The notes below the pieces were generated by a model. It was given only the letters and a program-made list of their open reading frames with translations. It was not told the origin of the DNA and ran no database searches. A stretch of DNA of 59,008 bases, from contig CAIXNB010000185.1 of assembly GCA_903920695.1 (NCBI GenBank), positions 1 through 59,008 of the forward strand. Direction: 5' to 3'. Below, piece by piece: positions 36,147 to 42,955 of this stretch; the stretch's first letter is position 1; each line of letters opens with the position of its first letter. Source of the DNA: an uncultured beta proteobacterium. Its GTDB lineage: Bacteria; Pseudomonadota; Gammaproteobacteria; Burkholderiales; Burkholderiaceae_C. The position numbers and the translations under genes are program-made.

Positions 36147-36839
36147 ATGAACCGACCCATGAACGAAGACCTTGAGCGCTCCCTGCAACCCGGCAGGATG
36201 ATCAACTCCGACAATCCGGCCGTGGTCGCTTTTGCCAACAACACGGCGGGAAGTGGCGACGCGCGCGAACGGGTCGTCAGGCTCTACTACGCCGTGCGCG
36301 ACGGATTCCGCTACGACCCCTACAAGATCGACTTGTCAAGCGACGGCTTGAGTGCGAGCCGCGTTTTGACGAACGGGTATGGCTGGTGCATCCCCAAGGC
36401 GGCGTTGCTGGCTGCGGCCTGCCGCGTCATCGGCGTGCCAGCGCGACTGGGTTTGGCCGATGTCAGAAACCATTTGTCGAGCGCCAACCTGCGCGAGGTC
36501 ATGGGGACCGACATCTTCTACCGCCACGGCTATACCGTGATTTATCTTGAGGGACGCTGGGTTAAGGCTACGCCAGCATTCAACATCGATTTATGCCGCA
36601 AGTTTGGCCTGCATACGCTGGAGTTCGACGGCATCGAAGACTCAATCTGCCATTCGTTCGACCTTCAGGGTAACCAGTACATGGAGTATGTGAACTTTCA
36701 TGGTGAGTTTGATGATGTTCCGTGCGAAGACCTGCTCCAGGTATTCGCCCGGTATTACCCAAATCTGCCGCGTCTCGACAATGCCAGCTGGGACGACGAT
36801 GTGGACGCCGAAGTCAGCAACGTCCAGACGAACAACTAG
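36147..36839 (+). CDS. Transglutaminase-like cysteine-hydrolase domain protein
   Basis: The 230-residue protein has a transglutaminase-like core: NGYGWCIPKAALLAAACRVI with the nucleophile Cys81 at the start of a helix, HGYTVIYLEGRWVKATPAFN with His127, and no clear aspartate at the usual third position (ATP replaces the DPT of the family). No signal peptide is seen, so it is cytoplasmic. It lies between the AliA-like ligase and a crotonase on the same strand. Its job in the pathway is unknown; acyl or amide hydrolysis would fit the fold. An alternative ATG at 36159 is possible. Confidence 0.75.
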   Translation: MNRPMNEDLERSLQPGRMINSDNPAVVAFANNTAGSGDARERVVRLYYAVRDGFRYDPYKIDLSSDGLSASRVLTNGYGWCIPKAALLAAACRVIGVPARLGLADVRNHLSSANLREVMGTDIFYRHGYTVIYLEGRWVKATPAFNIDLCRKFGLHTLEFDGIEDSICHSFDLQGNQYMEYVNFHGEFDDVPCEDLLQVFARYYPNLPRLDNASWDDDVDAEVSNVQTNN

Positions 36840-36894
36840 CTTGCGTCCACGTGCTCACGGGGTACTAGCGTGCGTTCATTACAGAGGTTGTTTC

Positions 36895-37737
36895 ATGGCG
36901 AAGAAATCAGTAACTGGTGAGCAAGTCAAAGTCGCCAAACGTGCTGGCGGCGCAACGCTGGAGTGGCTTGAGCCGGGCGTCCAGTTGCTGTGCTTCAACC
37001 GGCCCGACCGGCTCAATGCGCTGGACGACGAAACCGTCGGCCTGATTCGGGAATTGCTGGAGCAGGTGGCAGGCAATCCGGACTGCCGCGTATTGATCCT
37101 GACTGGCGCCGGGCGTGGCTTCTGCTCCGGCTTCGACCTGTCGCTTGCGGCCGATGCGCCAGGTAGTGAGCATGGCGAAACACAGGCCTGGATGAAACGG
37201 CAGGAGAACTTCTCACGCTTGGTCAGCCAGTTGCGAGATTTGCAGCAACCGGTGATCGCCGCCATCAATGGACCGGCCAACGGTGCAGGCCTGGGTTTGG
37301 CGCTGGCCTGCGATATCCGGATCGCGGCGGCGTCGGCACGTTTCAATGCCGCTTTCATCCGCGTCGGCATGTCGAGCTGCGATATCGGCGTGAGCTATCT
37401 GTTGCCGCGCTGTGTTGGCATGTCACGCGCCTTTGAAATCATGCTGACCGGCAGGATGATCGATGCCGCTGAGGCCGATCGAATCGGTCTGGTGTCGCGC
37501 CTCGTTGCCGACGAAACCCTGCTGGCGCAGGCCCTCGAACTGGCACGGCAGATCGCGGCCAACAGCAGCTTTGCCGTCTGGATGACCAAGCGCGGCATGT
37601 GGGCCAATGTCGAGGCGTCCAGTCTGCACGCAGCGATCGAGCTTGAAAACAGAACCCAGATTCTGGCGCGAACCACGGGCGAACTGAAGGCGGCCGCGCA
37701 GGCCGTGATCGCCCGGCAGAGCTCGCGCAAGCCCTGA
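36895..37737 (+). CDS. Enoyl-CoA hydratase/isomerase family protein
   Basis: The 280-residue crotonase starts at ATG 36895 (MAKKSVTGEQVKVAKRAGG); the frame is open further upstream across the previous gene but not as coding sequence. GFCSGFDLSLAA is near residue 79 and NGPANGAGLGLALACDIRI near 123. The first hydratase glutamate is replaced (GAGLGLAL) and the second site reads FIRVGMSSCDIGVSYLLPR, a subgroup with a conserved CDIG. Isomerase, dehalogenase-like or hydrolase activity is as likely as hydration. It precedes the AliB-like gene. Confidence 0.82.
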   Translation: MAKKSVTGEQVKVAKRAGGATLEWLEPGVQLLCFNRPDRLNALDDETVGLIRELLEQVAGNPDCRVLILTGAGRGFCSGFDLSLAADAPGSEHGETQAWMKRQENFSRLVSQLRDLQQPVIAAINGPANGAGLGLALACDIRIAAASARFNAAFIRVGMSSCDIGVSYLLPRCVGMSRAFEIMLTGRMIDAAEADRIGLVSRLVADETLLAQALELARQIAANSSFAVWMTKRGMWANVEASSLHAAIELENRTQILARTTGELKAAAQAVIARQSSRKP

Positions 37738-37782
37738 CACAGGTCGCGCGCATTATTTTGGCATCTGGATCACAGTAAACTA

Positions 37783-37795
37783 GTGTAAGATATGC
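37783..37795. promoter_or_regulatory. Operator candidate upstream of the AliB-like gene
   Basis: GTGTA-AGA-TATGC keeps the left arm exactly and 3 of 5 bases of the right arm of the GTGTA-N3-TACAC element. It lies in the 125-base gap before the dehydrogenase gene, within an A/T-rich promoter-like stretch (CAGTAAACTAGTGTAAGATATG). Confidence 0.45.
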
Positions 37796-37862
37796 CATAG
37801 CACTTGTTTGCCGAGAGTAGACAAGTTTGTCTTTTCACAACTTTGACCGCTCGGAGACACAG

Positions 37863-39011
37863 ATGGTATTGACTGAAGACCAAAAAGCCTTGCAGGAGAC
37901 TGCGCGCCGTTTTGCTCGTGAGCGCCTGCTCCCGGATTATCAGAAACGCGAGAAAATCGGCATTCTGGATCGGGAACTGATCTCCGAGATGGGACGTCTG
38001 GGCTTGCTGGGCGTGGATCTGCCCGAAGAATTTGGCGGGCTGGGCGCTGATTCCGTCACGACGGGTCTGATTGCCGAAGAACTGGCCTATGGTGACTTCA
38101 ATGTCAGCGCCGTGCCGGTCGGCATTTCACTCAATGCCGCCATATTGATGCGCCACGCCAAGCCCGAGGTGGCTCGGGAATGGGTGCCGCGCATGACGCG
38201 CGGGGAGGCCATCGTTGCCATTTGCCTGACCGAGCCGCGTGGCGGCTCCGATGCCAGCAACCTGCAATTGCGCGCGCGCCGTGACGGCGACCATTACGTG
38301 ATCAACGGAGAGAAGACTTCCATTACGTTCGCGGATTGCGCCGACGCCTACCTGATTTTCGCCCGCACCGGACAGCCCGACGAAGGGGCCAAGGGTGTGT
38401 CCGCATTCTTCATCCCGGGCGATACGCCCGGCATCTCACGCACCCGTTTCGACGACCTGGGCAGCATCATCATCGGCCGCGGATCGGTTTTCTTTGATGA
38501 TGTCCGCATCCCCGTCAACCACCGGCTGGGGGACGAAGGCAAGGGCTTCACCCAGGTGATGCAGGGCTTCGATTACAGCCGGGCGCTGATCGGACTGCAA
38601 TGCTGTGGCGCTGCCCAGGCCTCGCTTGACGAGGCCTGGGCCTATGCCAAGGAGCGCGAGGCCTTCGGTCGCCCGATCGGGCAATTCCAGGGGGTCAGCT
38701 TTCCGCTGTCCGAAGGCGAATCGCATATCGCGGCAGTGCGCCAGCTCTGCTACCACACGCTAGCACTGCGGGACGCGGCAATGCCGCACACTTCGGAAGC
38801 GGCGATGTGCAAGTGGATGGGGCCGAAGTACGCTTTTGACGTTATCCATCAGTGCCTGCTGACCTTCGGTCACTACGGCTGGTCAAAAGACCTGCCGCAT
38901 CAACAACGCATGCGCGATGTCAGTGGTCTGGAGATCGGTGATGGCACAGCGGCTGTCATGAAACTGATCATTGCCCGCGGCCGCATTGGCCGCGCGGCGG
39001 TGCAATATTAA
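37863..39011 (+). CDS. aliB: Cyclohexanecarboxyl-CoA dehydrogenase-like acyl-CoA dehydrogenase (AliB-like)
   Basis: The 382-residue flavoprotein starts at ATG 37863 (MVLTEDQKALQETARRFARE). Family signatures are ICLTEPRGGSDASNLQL near residue 118 and EREAFGRPIGQFQGVSFPLS near 263. At the C-terminus the catalytic position reads EIGDGTAAVMKLIIARG with Asp360 where medium-chain enzymes have Glu. Asp as base is described for cyclohexanecarboxyl-CoA and cyclohexenecarboxyl-CoA dehydrogenases. It lies after the AliA-like ligase, which supports the AliB reading. The LvaC/ACAD11-type phosphate-eliminating dehydrogenases also carry Asp here and are an alternative given the kinase genes downstream. Confidence 0.8.
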   Translation: MVLTEDQKALQETARRFARERLLPDYQKREKIGILDRELISEMGRLGLLGVDLPEEFGGLGADSVTTGLIAEELAYGDFNVSAVPVGISLNAAILMRHAKPEVAREWVPRMTRGEAIVAICLTEPRGGSDASNLQLRARRDGDHYVINGEKTSITFADCADAYLIFARTGQPDEGAKGVSAFFIPGDTPGISRTRFDDLGSIIIGRGSVFFDDVRIPVNHRLGDEGKGFTQVMQGFDYSRALIGLQCCGAAQASLDEAWAYAKEREAFGRPIGQFQGVSFPLSEGESHIAAVRQLCYHTLALRDAAMPHTSEAAMCKWMGPKYAFDVIHQCLLTFGHYGWSKDLPHQQRMRDVSGLEIGDGTAAVMKLIIARGRIGRAAVQY

Positions 39012-39028
39012 AACCTGAGGGGCTGCTC

Positions 39029-39898
39029 ATGTCTTATCAATCGGTGTTCCGTCCGGGCCTGTTTGCAGGTCAAACCATCATCGTGACCGGCGGCGGCAGC
39101 GGCATCGGGCGCTGCACGGCGCATGAACTGGCGTCGCTCGGCGCGCATGTCGCACTGATCGGTCGCACGGTCGAAAAACTCGAAGCGGTTAAAGCCGAGA
39201 TCATCAAGGACGGCGGCAGCGTCAGCACCTATGTGTGCGATATCCGCGACGAAGTGGCCGTCGGGCAGACGATTGACGCGGTGCTGCAGGCGCGCGGCCG
39301 CCTCGATGGCCTGGTCAACAACGCGGGCGGCCAGTACCGCACGGCGCTTAAGACCATCTCGACCAAGGGTTTTGAAGCGGTCGTGCGCAACAATCTGACC
39401 GGTGGTTTCATCTTCATGCGCGAGGCCTATACCCGCTGGATGGAGCACAACGGTGGCGCCATCGTCAACATCATCGCAGACATCTGGAACGGCTGGCCCG
39501 ACATCGCGCATTCCGGCGCCGCGCGTGCGGGCATGCTGAACCTGACTGAATCGGCGGCCTGCGAGTGGGCCGTGTCGAACGTGCGCGTCAACACGGTAGC
39601 GCCGGGAGGTATCGCCTCCAGCGGTTTCGATACCTATTCGCCCGAGGCCAAGGCCAAGATCCTGGAATACCCACCGACCGTGCCATTGCAGCGCTATGGC
39701 AGCGAGTCCGAGGTTTCCGCAGCCATTGTCTATCTGCTGTCACCAGCGGCGGCCTACATTACCGGCTCCTGTATTCGCGTCGATGGCGGCACACCCAACG
39801 CGCGCAACACCTGGAAGCTTGAGCACCATACCCGAAGCAAGCCGTTCACGGGATTTCACCGCGCCACCTTGCCCAAGCTTCTGACAGAAGGCAAGTGA
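39029..39898 (+). CDS. SDR oxidoreductase, trans-2-enoyl-CoA reductase (PECR)-like
   Basis: The 289-residue SDR has TGGGSGIGRCTAHELASLGA near residue 20 and NNAGGQYRTALKTIS near 97. The active-site segment reads HSGAARAGMLNLTESAACEW, with no YxxxK; HSGAARAG is the form found in peroxisomal trans-2-enoyl-CoA reductase. It therefore probably reduces a 2-enoyl-CoA or acts on a branched or cyclic enoyl-CoA, not an alcohol. It is 17 bases behind the AliB-like gene and 12 bases before the phosphatase gene, in one likely operon. Confidence 0.8.
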   Translation: MSYQSVFRPGLFAGQTIIVTGGGSGIGRCTAHELASLGAHVALIGRTVEKLEAVKAEIIKDGGSVSTYVCDIRDEVAVGQTIDAVLQARGRLDGLVNNAGGQYRTALKTISTKGFEAVVRNNLTGGFIFMREAYTRWMEHNGGAIVNIIADIWNGWPDIAHSGAARAGMLNLTESAACEWAVSNVRVNTVAPGGIASSGFDTYSPEAKAKILEYPPTVPLQRYGSESEVSAAIVYLLSPAAAYITGSCIRVDGGTPNARNTWKLEHHTRSKPFTGFHRATLPKLLTEGK

Positions 39899-39910
39899 CG
39901 GCAAGCAGCC

Positions 39911-40504
39911 ATGAACCTGGTGCTGATTCGCCACGGATTGCCCGACGAGTCACAGACTGAAGGGGCGCATGACCCTGCGCTGACGGCACTGGGTCATCGA
40001 CAGGCAGAGGCGGTGGCCAGTCGTCTGGTCGATGAAGGCATCACCCGTATCGTCAGCAGTCCGTTGACGCGGGCGCGTGAAACGTCCCGCCCCTTGTCCG
40101 AGCGACTCGAGCTCCCGGTCGAGATCGTCGATGGCTGGGCCGAGGCCGATCGCAACTGCCAGCGCTACCGGTCGACCGAGACACTGCGTTCGCTCGGCGC
40201 GGCAGAGTGGGCACGTTTTCTGGATGACCCGGTGGCCTACCTTGGCGGTGACAGTCAAGGCTTTCGCGACAGCGTTCTGGACGCACTCGGTGCAACGATC
40301 AGGAACGGAGCACGCGATACTGTGGTGGTGTTCACGCACGGCTTGCCGATCAATGTCGTCCTGTCGCAGGCCCTGGGGCTCAAGCGGATCGTGCATTTCT
40401 CGCCCGGCTATGGTTCGCTGACGCGATTGCGTGCGCGTTCGGTCGACGAAATCAATGTGGTCAGCGTGAATGAACTTTGGCATCAAGAGAGAAAGTCAGC
40501 ATGA
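39911..40504 (+). CDS. Histidine phosphatase (phosphoglycerate mutase-like) family protein
   Basis: The 197-residue protein has the LIRHGLPDES motif at residues 4-13 with the phospho-accepting His, RIVSSPLTRARETSRPL near 44 and the second His in VVFTHGLPINVV near 140. It removes phosphate from small molecules or proteins. Its stop overlaps the start of the kinase gene by ATGA, so kinase and phosphatase are made together. It may reverse or edit the phosphorylated acyl-CoA made by the next two gene products. Confidence 0.83.
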   Translation: MNLVLIRHGLPDESQTEGAHDPALTALGHRQAEAVASRLVDEGITRIVSSPLTRARETSRPLSERLELPVEIVDGWAEADRNCQRYRSTETLRSLGAAEWARFLDDPVAYLGGDSQGFRDSVLDALGATIRNGARDTVVVFTHGLPINVVLSQALGLKRIVHFSPGYGSLTRLRARSVDEINVVSVNELWHQERKSA

Positions 40505-41541
40505 ACGATACCGTCGGTGACGACGCGACACTGCAACTGCGCGTTGCCACCTATCTCAAGAAGGTGACCGGGCTTGAGGTCGAAGTGGGTGCCCTGCGCC
40601 GTTTTCCGGCGGGCTTCTCCTGGCGCACCTACCTCGTGCCGGTACGCGGCTTGCCCGGCGGCGCAGATGCCCTGCGCGAACTGATCCTGCGCCTCGGTCC
40701 TGATTACGGATTGTTTGCGCCCTACAGCGCCATGCCGGAGTGGCTGGCCATGAAGTCGCTCGAAGACAGCGCCGTGCCGGTGCCACAGGCCTACTGGGCT
40801 GACGACGACGCGGGCATCTTGGGCGCACCGTTTCTCTTTTGCGAGCGCATCGACGGCGCGGCGGTTGTGCCATGGGTCCCGGCCGGCACGCCACCGCTCG
40901 ATGAAGGCTACCGGCGCATGCTCGGCGAACAGTTCATCGATTCGCTCGCAGCCCTGCACCGCGTGCCCTGGCAAGCAAGACCCATTGCCGAAATGGGCCA
41001 TGGCATCACGGCCGAAAATGCCGCCCGCATCAATGTCGAGTTCTGGGAGAAGCAAATTGGGCGCTGGGCCATGCGCCCCTACCCGGCGGCAGAATGGGCT
41101 GTGCGCTGGCTCAAGGACCACTGTCCGGTGGCGCCGCACGTGGCCATCGTGCACGGCGACTACCGGACCGGCAACTTTCTTGAAGTGGACGGCCATATCA
41201 CCGCCATCCTCGACTGGGAGCTGGTGCATCTGGGAGACCCGCATGAAGACCTGGGCTGGGCCAGTCTGCCGATGTACATGGGTGGCAGCAAGCACATCTG
41301 CCGTCTGGCAGAGCCGGATTGGTTCTACGAGCGCTACAGCCAGAAAGCAGGGTTTGCAGTGTCGATGAAATCGGTCCAGTACTACCGGGCGTTTTCACTG
41401 CTAAAACTCGCTGCGACGCACATGGCAGCGGCACGCTGCTTCGAGGAAGGGCGCTTTAACGACATGCGCATGCCGGCCATGGGCAGCCAGATTGGCACCT
41501 GCCTTCGCCAATTCGAGAAGACCGTCGAGGCCTATGTATGA
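40501..41541 (+). CDS. Aminoglycoside-phosphotransferase-fold kinase (LvaA/ACAD10-11-like)
   Basis: The 346-residue protein has an APH/choline-kinase fold: the catalytic loop HGDYRTGNFLEVDGHITAIL near residue 218 and the metal-binding DWELVHLGDPHEDLGWA just after. Start 40501 overlaps the phosphatase stop. Together with the small DUF6285-like protein encoded next (ATGA overlap), it matches the LvaA-LvaB pair of Pseudomonas putida, which phosphorylates the 4-hydroxyl of hydroxyvaleryl-CoA so that an acyl-CoA dehydrogenase can eliminate it. An acyl-CoA dehydrogenase, SDR and ligase are all in the same gene run. Antibiotic resistance is unlikely. Confidence 0.82.
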   Translation: MNDTVGDDATLQLRVATYLKKVTGLEVEVGALRRFPAGFSWRTYLVPVRGLPGGADALRELILRLGPDYGLFAPYSAMPEWLAMKSLEDSAVPVPQAYWADDDAGILGAPFLFCERIDGAAVVPWVPAGTPPLDEGYRRMLGEQFIDSLAALHRVPWQARPIAEMGHGITAENAARINVEFWEKQIGRWAMRPYPAAEWAVRWLKDHCPVAPHVAIVHGDYRTGNFLEVDGHITAILDWELVHLGDPHEDLGWASLPMYMGGSKHICRLAEPDWFYERYSQKAGFAVSMKSVQYYRAFSLLKLAATHMAAARCFEEGRFNDMRMPAMGSQIGTCLRQFEKTVEAYV

Positions 41542-42023
41542 ACAACTCCTTTGTACGCTTGATTGACGGCATGTGCGCGACGCTCAGGGCCGAGGTGCTG
41601 ACGCGCCTGGACGACGAATTCGCGCGAGGACAGGTGTTTGGCGTGATCAACCTGCTCAATACCTTCAAGGTTCGCGCCGACTGGTCGGTGGGTTTTCTCT
41701 CACAGCAAGTACAGATCCAGTGCGACACACTGGAACAGGTCAGGCGCTTGCTCGAAGGCTGCGCCGATGCACCGCAACTGGTGCAACGTCTGGCGTCTGC
41801 GCCCATTACTGCGGCGCTGCTCGAAGCCATGCGTGACGATGCGAATCGTGACATCGGCAGCCTGCTGGCCTGGTTGTCCGATCACAGGGAATCGCTTCGA
41901 CCGGAAGTTGCTGTCGAGGCCGATCGCCTGCTGCGACAGTCGATGCGCAGCGAGATCGAGATTGAGCTGAAGAACTCGCCGCGTCCCCTGTTTGCCGAGA
42001 TGTCGAGCGGTCAGGAGACTTGA
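41538..42023 (+). CDS. DUF6285-like small protein (LvaB-like kinase partner)
   Basis: The 161-residue mostly helical protein has no catalytic motif. Text such as FARGQVFGVINLLNTFKVRA near residue 31 and HRESLRPEVAVEADRLLRQS near 117 fits the small DUF6285/LvaB-type proteins that follow APH-fold acyl-CoA kinases. It overlaps the kinase gene by four bases and ends the rightward gene run. It is expected to be needed for kinase activity on hydroxyacyl-CoA. Confidence 0.72.
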   Translation: MNNSFVRLIDGMCATLRAEVLTRLDDEFARGQVFGVINLLNTFKVRADWSVGFLSQQVQIQCDTLEQVRRLLEGCADAPQLVQRLASAPITAALLEAMRDDANRDIGSLLAWLSDHRESLRPEVAVEADRLLRQSMRSEIEIELKNSPRPLFAEMSSGQET

Positions 42024-42035
42024 TTCAGCCGGGAT

Positions 42036-42563
42036 TCAAAGGGCTGCGTCAAACTCACTGACGACCTCGACCGTCCCGAGTGCTGATCCATCCGGACGGC
42101 GCTGGAACATGCCGGTGCTCTCGATTTCAGTCACGCATTCGTCATGCTGATTCAGGACGCGCCAGCGCCAGCGGATGATGCCGACTTCGGGTCGAGTCGA
42201 TGAAGGACGCGACTCAATGACCTGGGCTCGGACGCGAATCGTGTCGTCCGGCCGGACCGGGATCTTCCAGCGCACATTCTCAACTCCGGGCGAGCCCATT
42301 CCGGCGGTCCTGAGAAGAAACCCATCGCAGATCATTCGCATCGTCATGGCGCAGATGTGCCAGCCGCTGGCAATGATGCCGCCAAACTGCGAGGGCGCTG
42401 CCGCCGCCTCGTCGACATGGAAATGCTGCGGATCAAACTGGGTCGCGAAGGCAATGATCTCCTCGCGGCTGACCAATTTCTGTCCGAACTCAAACTCGGC
42501 TCCGACTGAAAAATCTTCCCAGTACAGTATTTCCTCGGTGGCTTTCGGTAACGCTTTAAGCAC
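42036..42563 (-). CDS. MaoC-family (R)-specific hydratase-like protein
   Basis: The 175-residue hotdog protein has YWEDFSVGAEFEFGQKLVSR near residue 14, the motif ATQFDPQHFHVDEAAAA near 40 and GIIASGWHICAMTMRM near 63, the form found in single-domain MaoC dehydratases. It is transcribed leftwards and faces the kinase operon tail to tail with only 12 bases between the stops. It is probably monocistronic, with a promoter at about 42.6 kb. The substrate is unknown. Confidence 0.82.
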   Translation of the reverse strand: MLKALPKATEEILYWEDFSVGAEFEFGQKLVSREEIIAFATQFDPQHFHVDEAAAAPSQFGGIIASGWHICAMTMRMICDGFLLRTAGMGSPGVENVRWKIPVRPDDTIRVRAQVIESRPSSTRPEVGIIRWRWRVLNQHDECVTEIESTGMFQRRPDGSALGTVEVVSEFDAAL

Positions 42564-42697
42564 TGATAACTCTCATTGGGGGACAACATTCGAACTGAAA
42601 CTGTTCCAAAGCCCAGCACTTTGCTGCGGGCATGTCTATGGTCGCAACAATAGACGAAACACTGTTAATTTGATTTTCTGTCATTTTGAATTCACGT

Positions 42698-42901
42698 TCA
42701 TCCGCAGTGGCTTTGCAACAGCCATGGGGCTATCTGTTCGCAGTCGGCGCAGCAAACCTCGCCGTTCTTGAGGATGTACCAGACATCCGCGCCACAGCGT
42801 GCACACAGTTCTTTCGCTTCCATCGTGTCAGTTTTAGGTGCTGTCGCCGGCCAAGGCATTGGCGCGCGTCTCACCGTGTCGTTCCAGGAGAATTCGGTCA
42901 T
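42698..42901 (-). CDS. Small zinc-ribbon protein at the end of the bzd operon
   Basis: The 67-residue protein starts MTEFSWNDTV (an in-frame ATG lies 15 bases upstream). A CxxC pair LCARCGAD and a second pair VCCADC, spaced by 13 residues, form a zinc ribbon. It lies about 55 bases downstream of the BzdV-like gene on the same strand, so it is likely co-transcribed. No function is recognised; a metal-site or Fe-S chaperone role for the reductase is one possibility. Confidence 0.6.
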   Translation of the reverse strand: MTEFSWNDTVRRAPMPWPATAPKTDTMEAKELCARCGADVWYILKNGEVCCADCEQIAPWLLQSHCG

Positions 42902-42955
42902 CTTGCATTTCCTCATTTGACGATGAATAGCGTTTTGCCGCGCACTTGCTAGGTA

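Noticed and set aside
40501-41541. Antibiotic (aminoglycoside) phosphotransferase
   Set aside because: The APH fold is shared with hydroxyacyl-CoA kinases. The overlap with a DUF6285-like gene and the acyl-CoA dehydrogenase context point to the latter.
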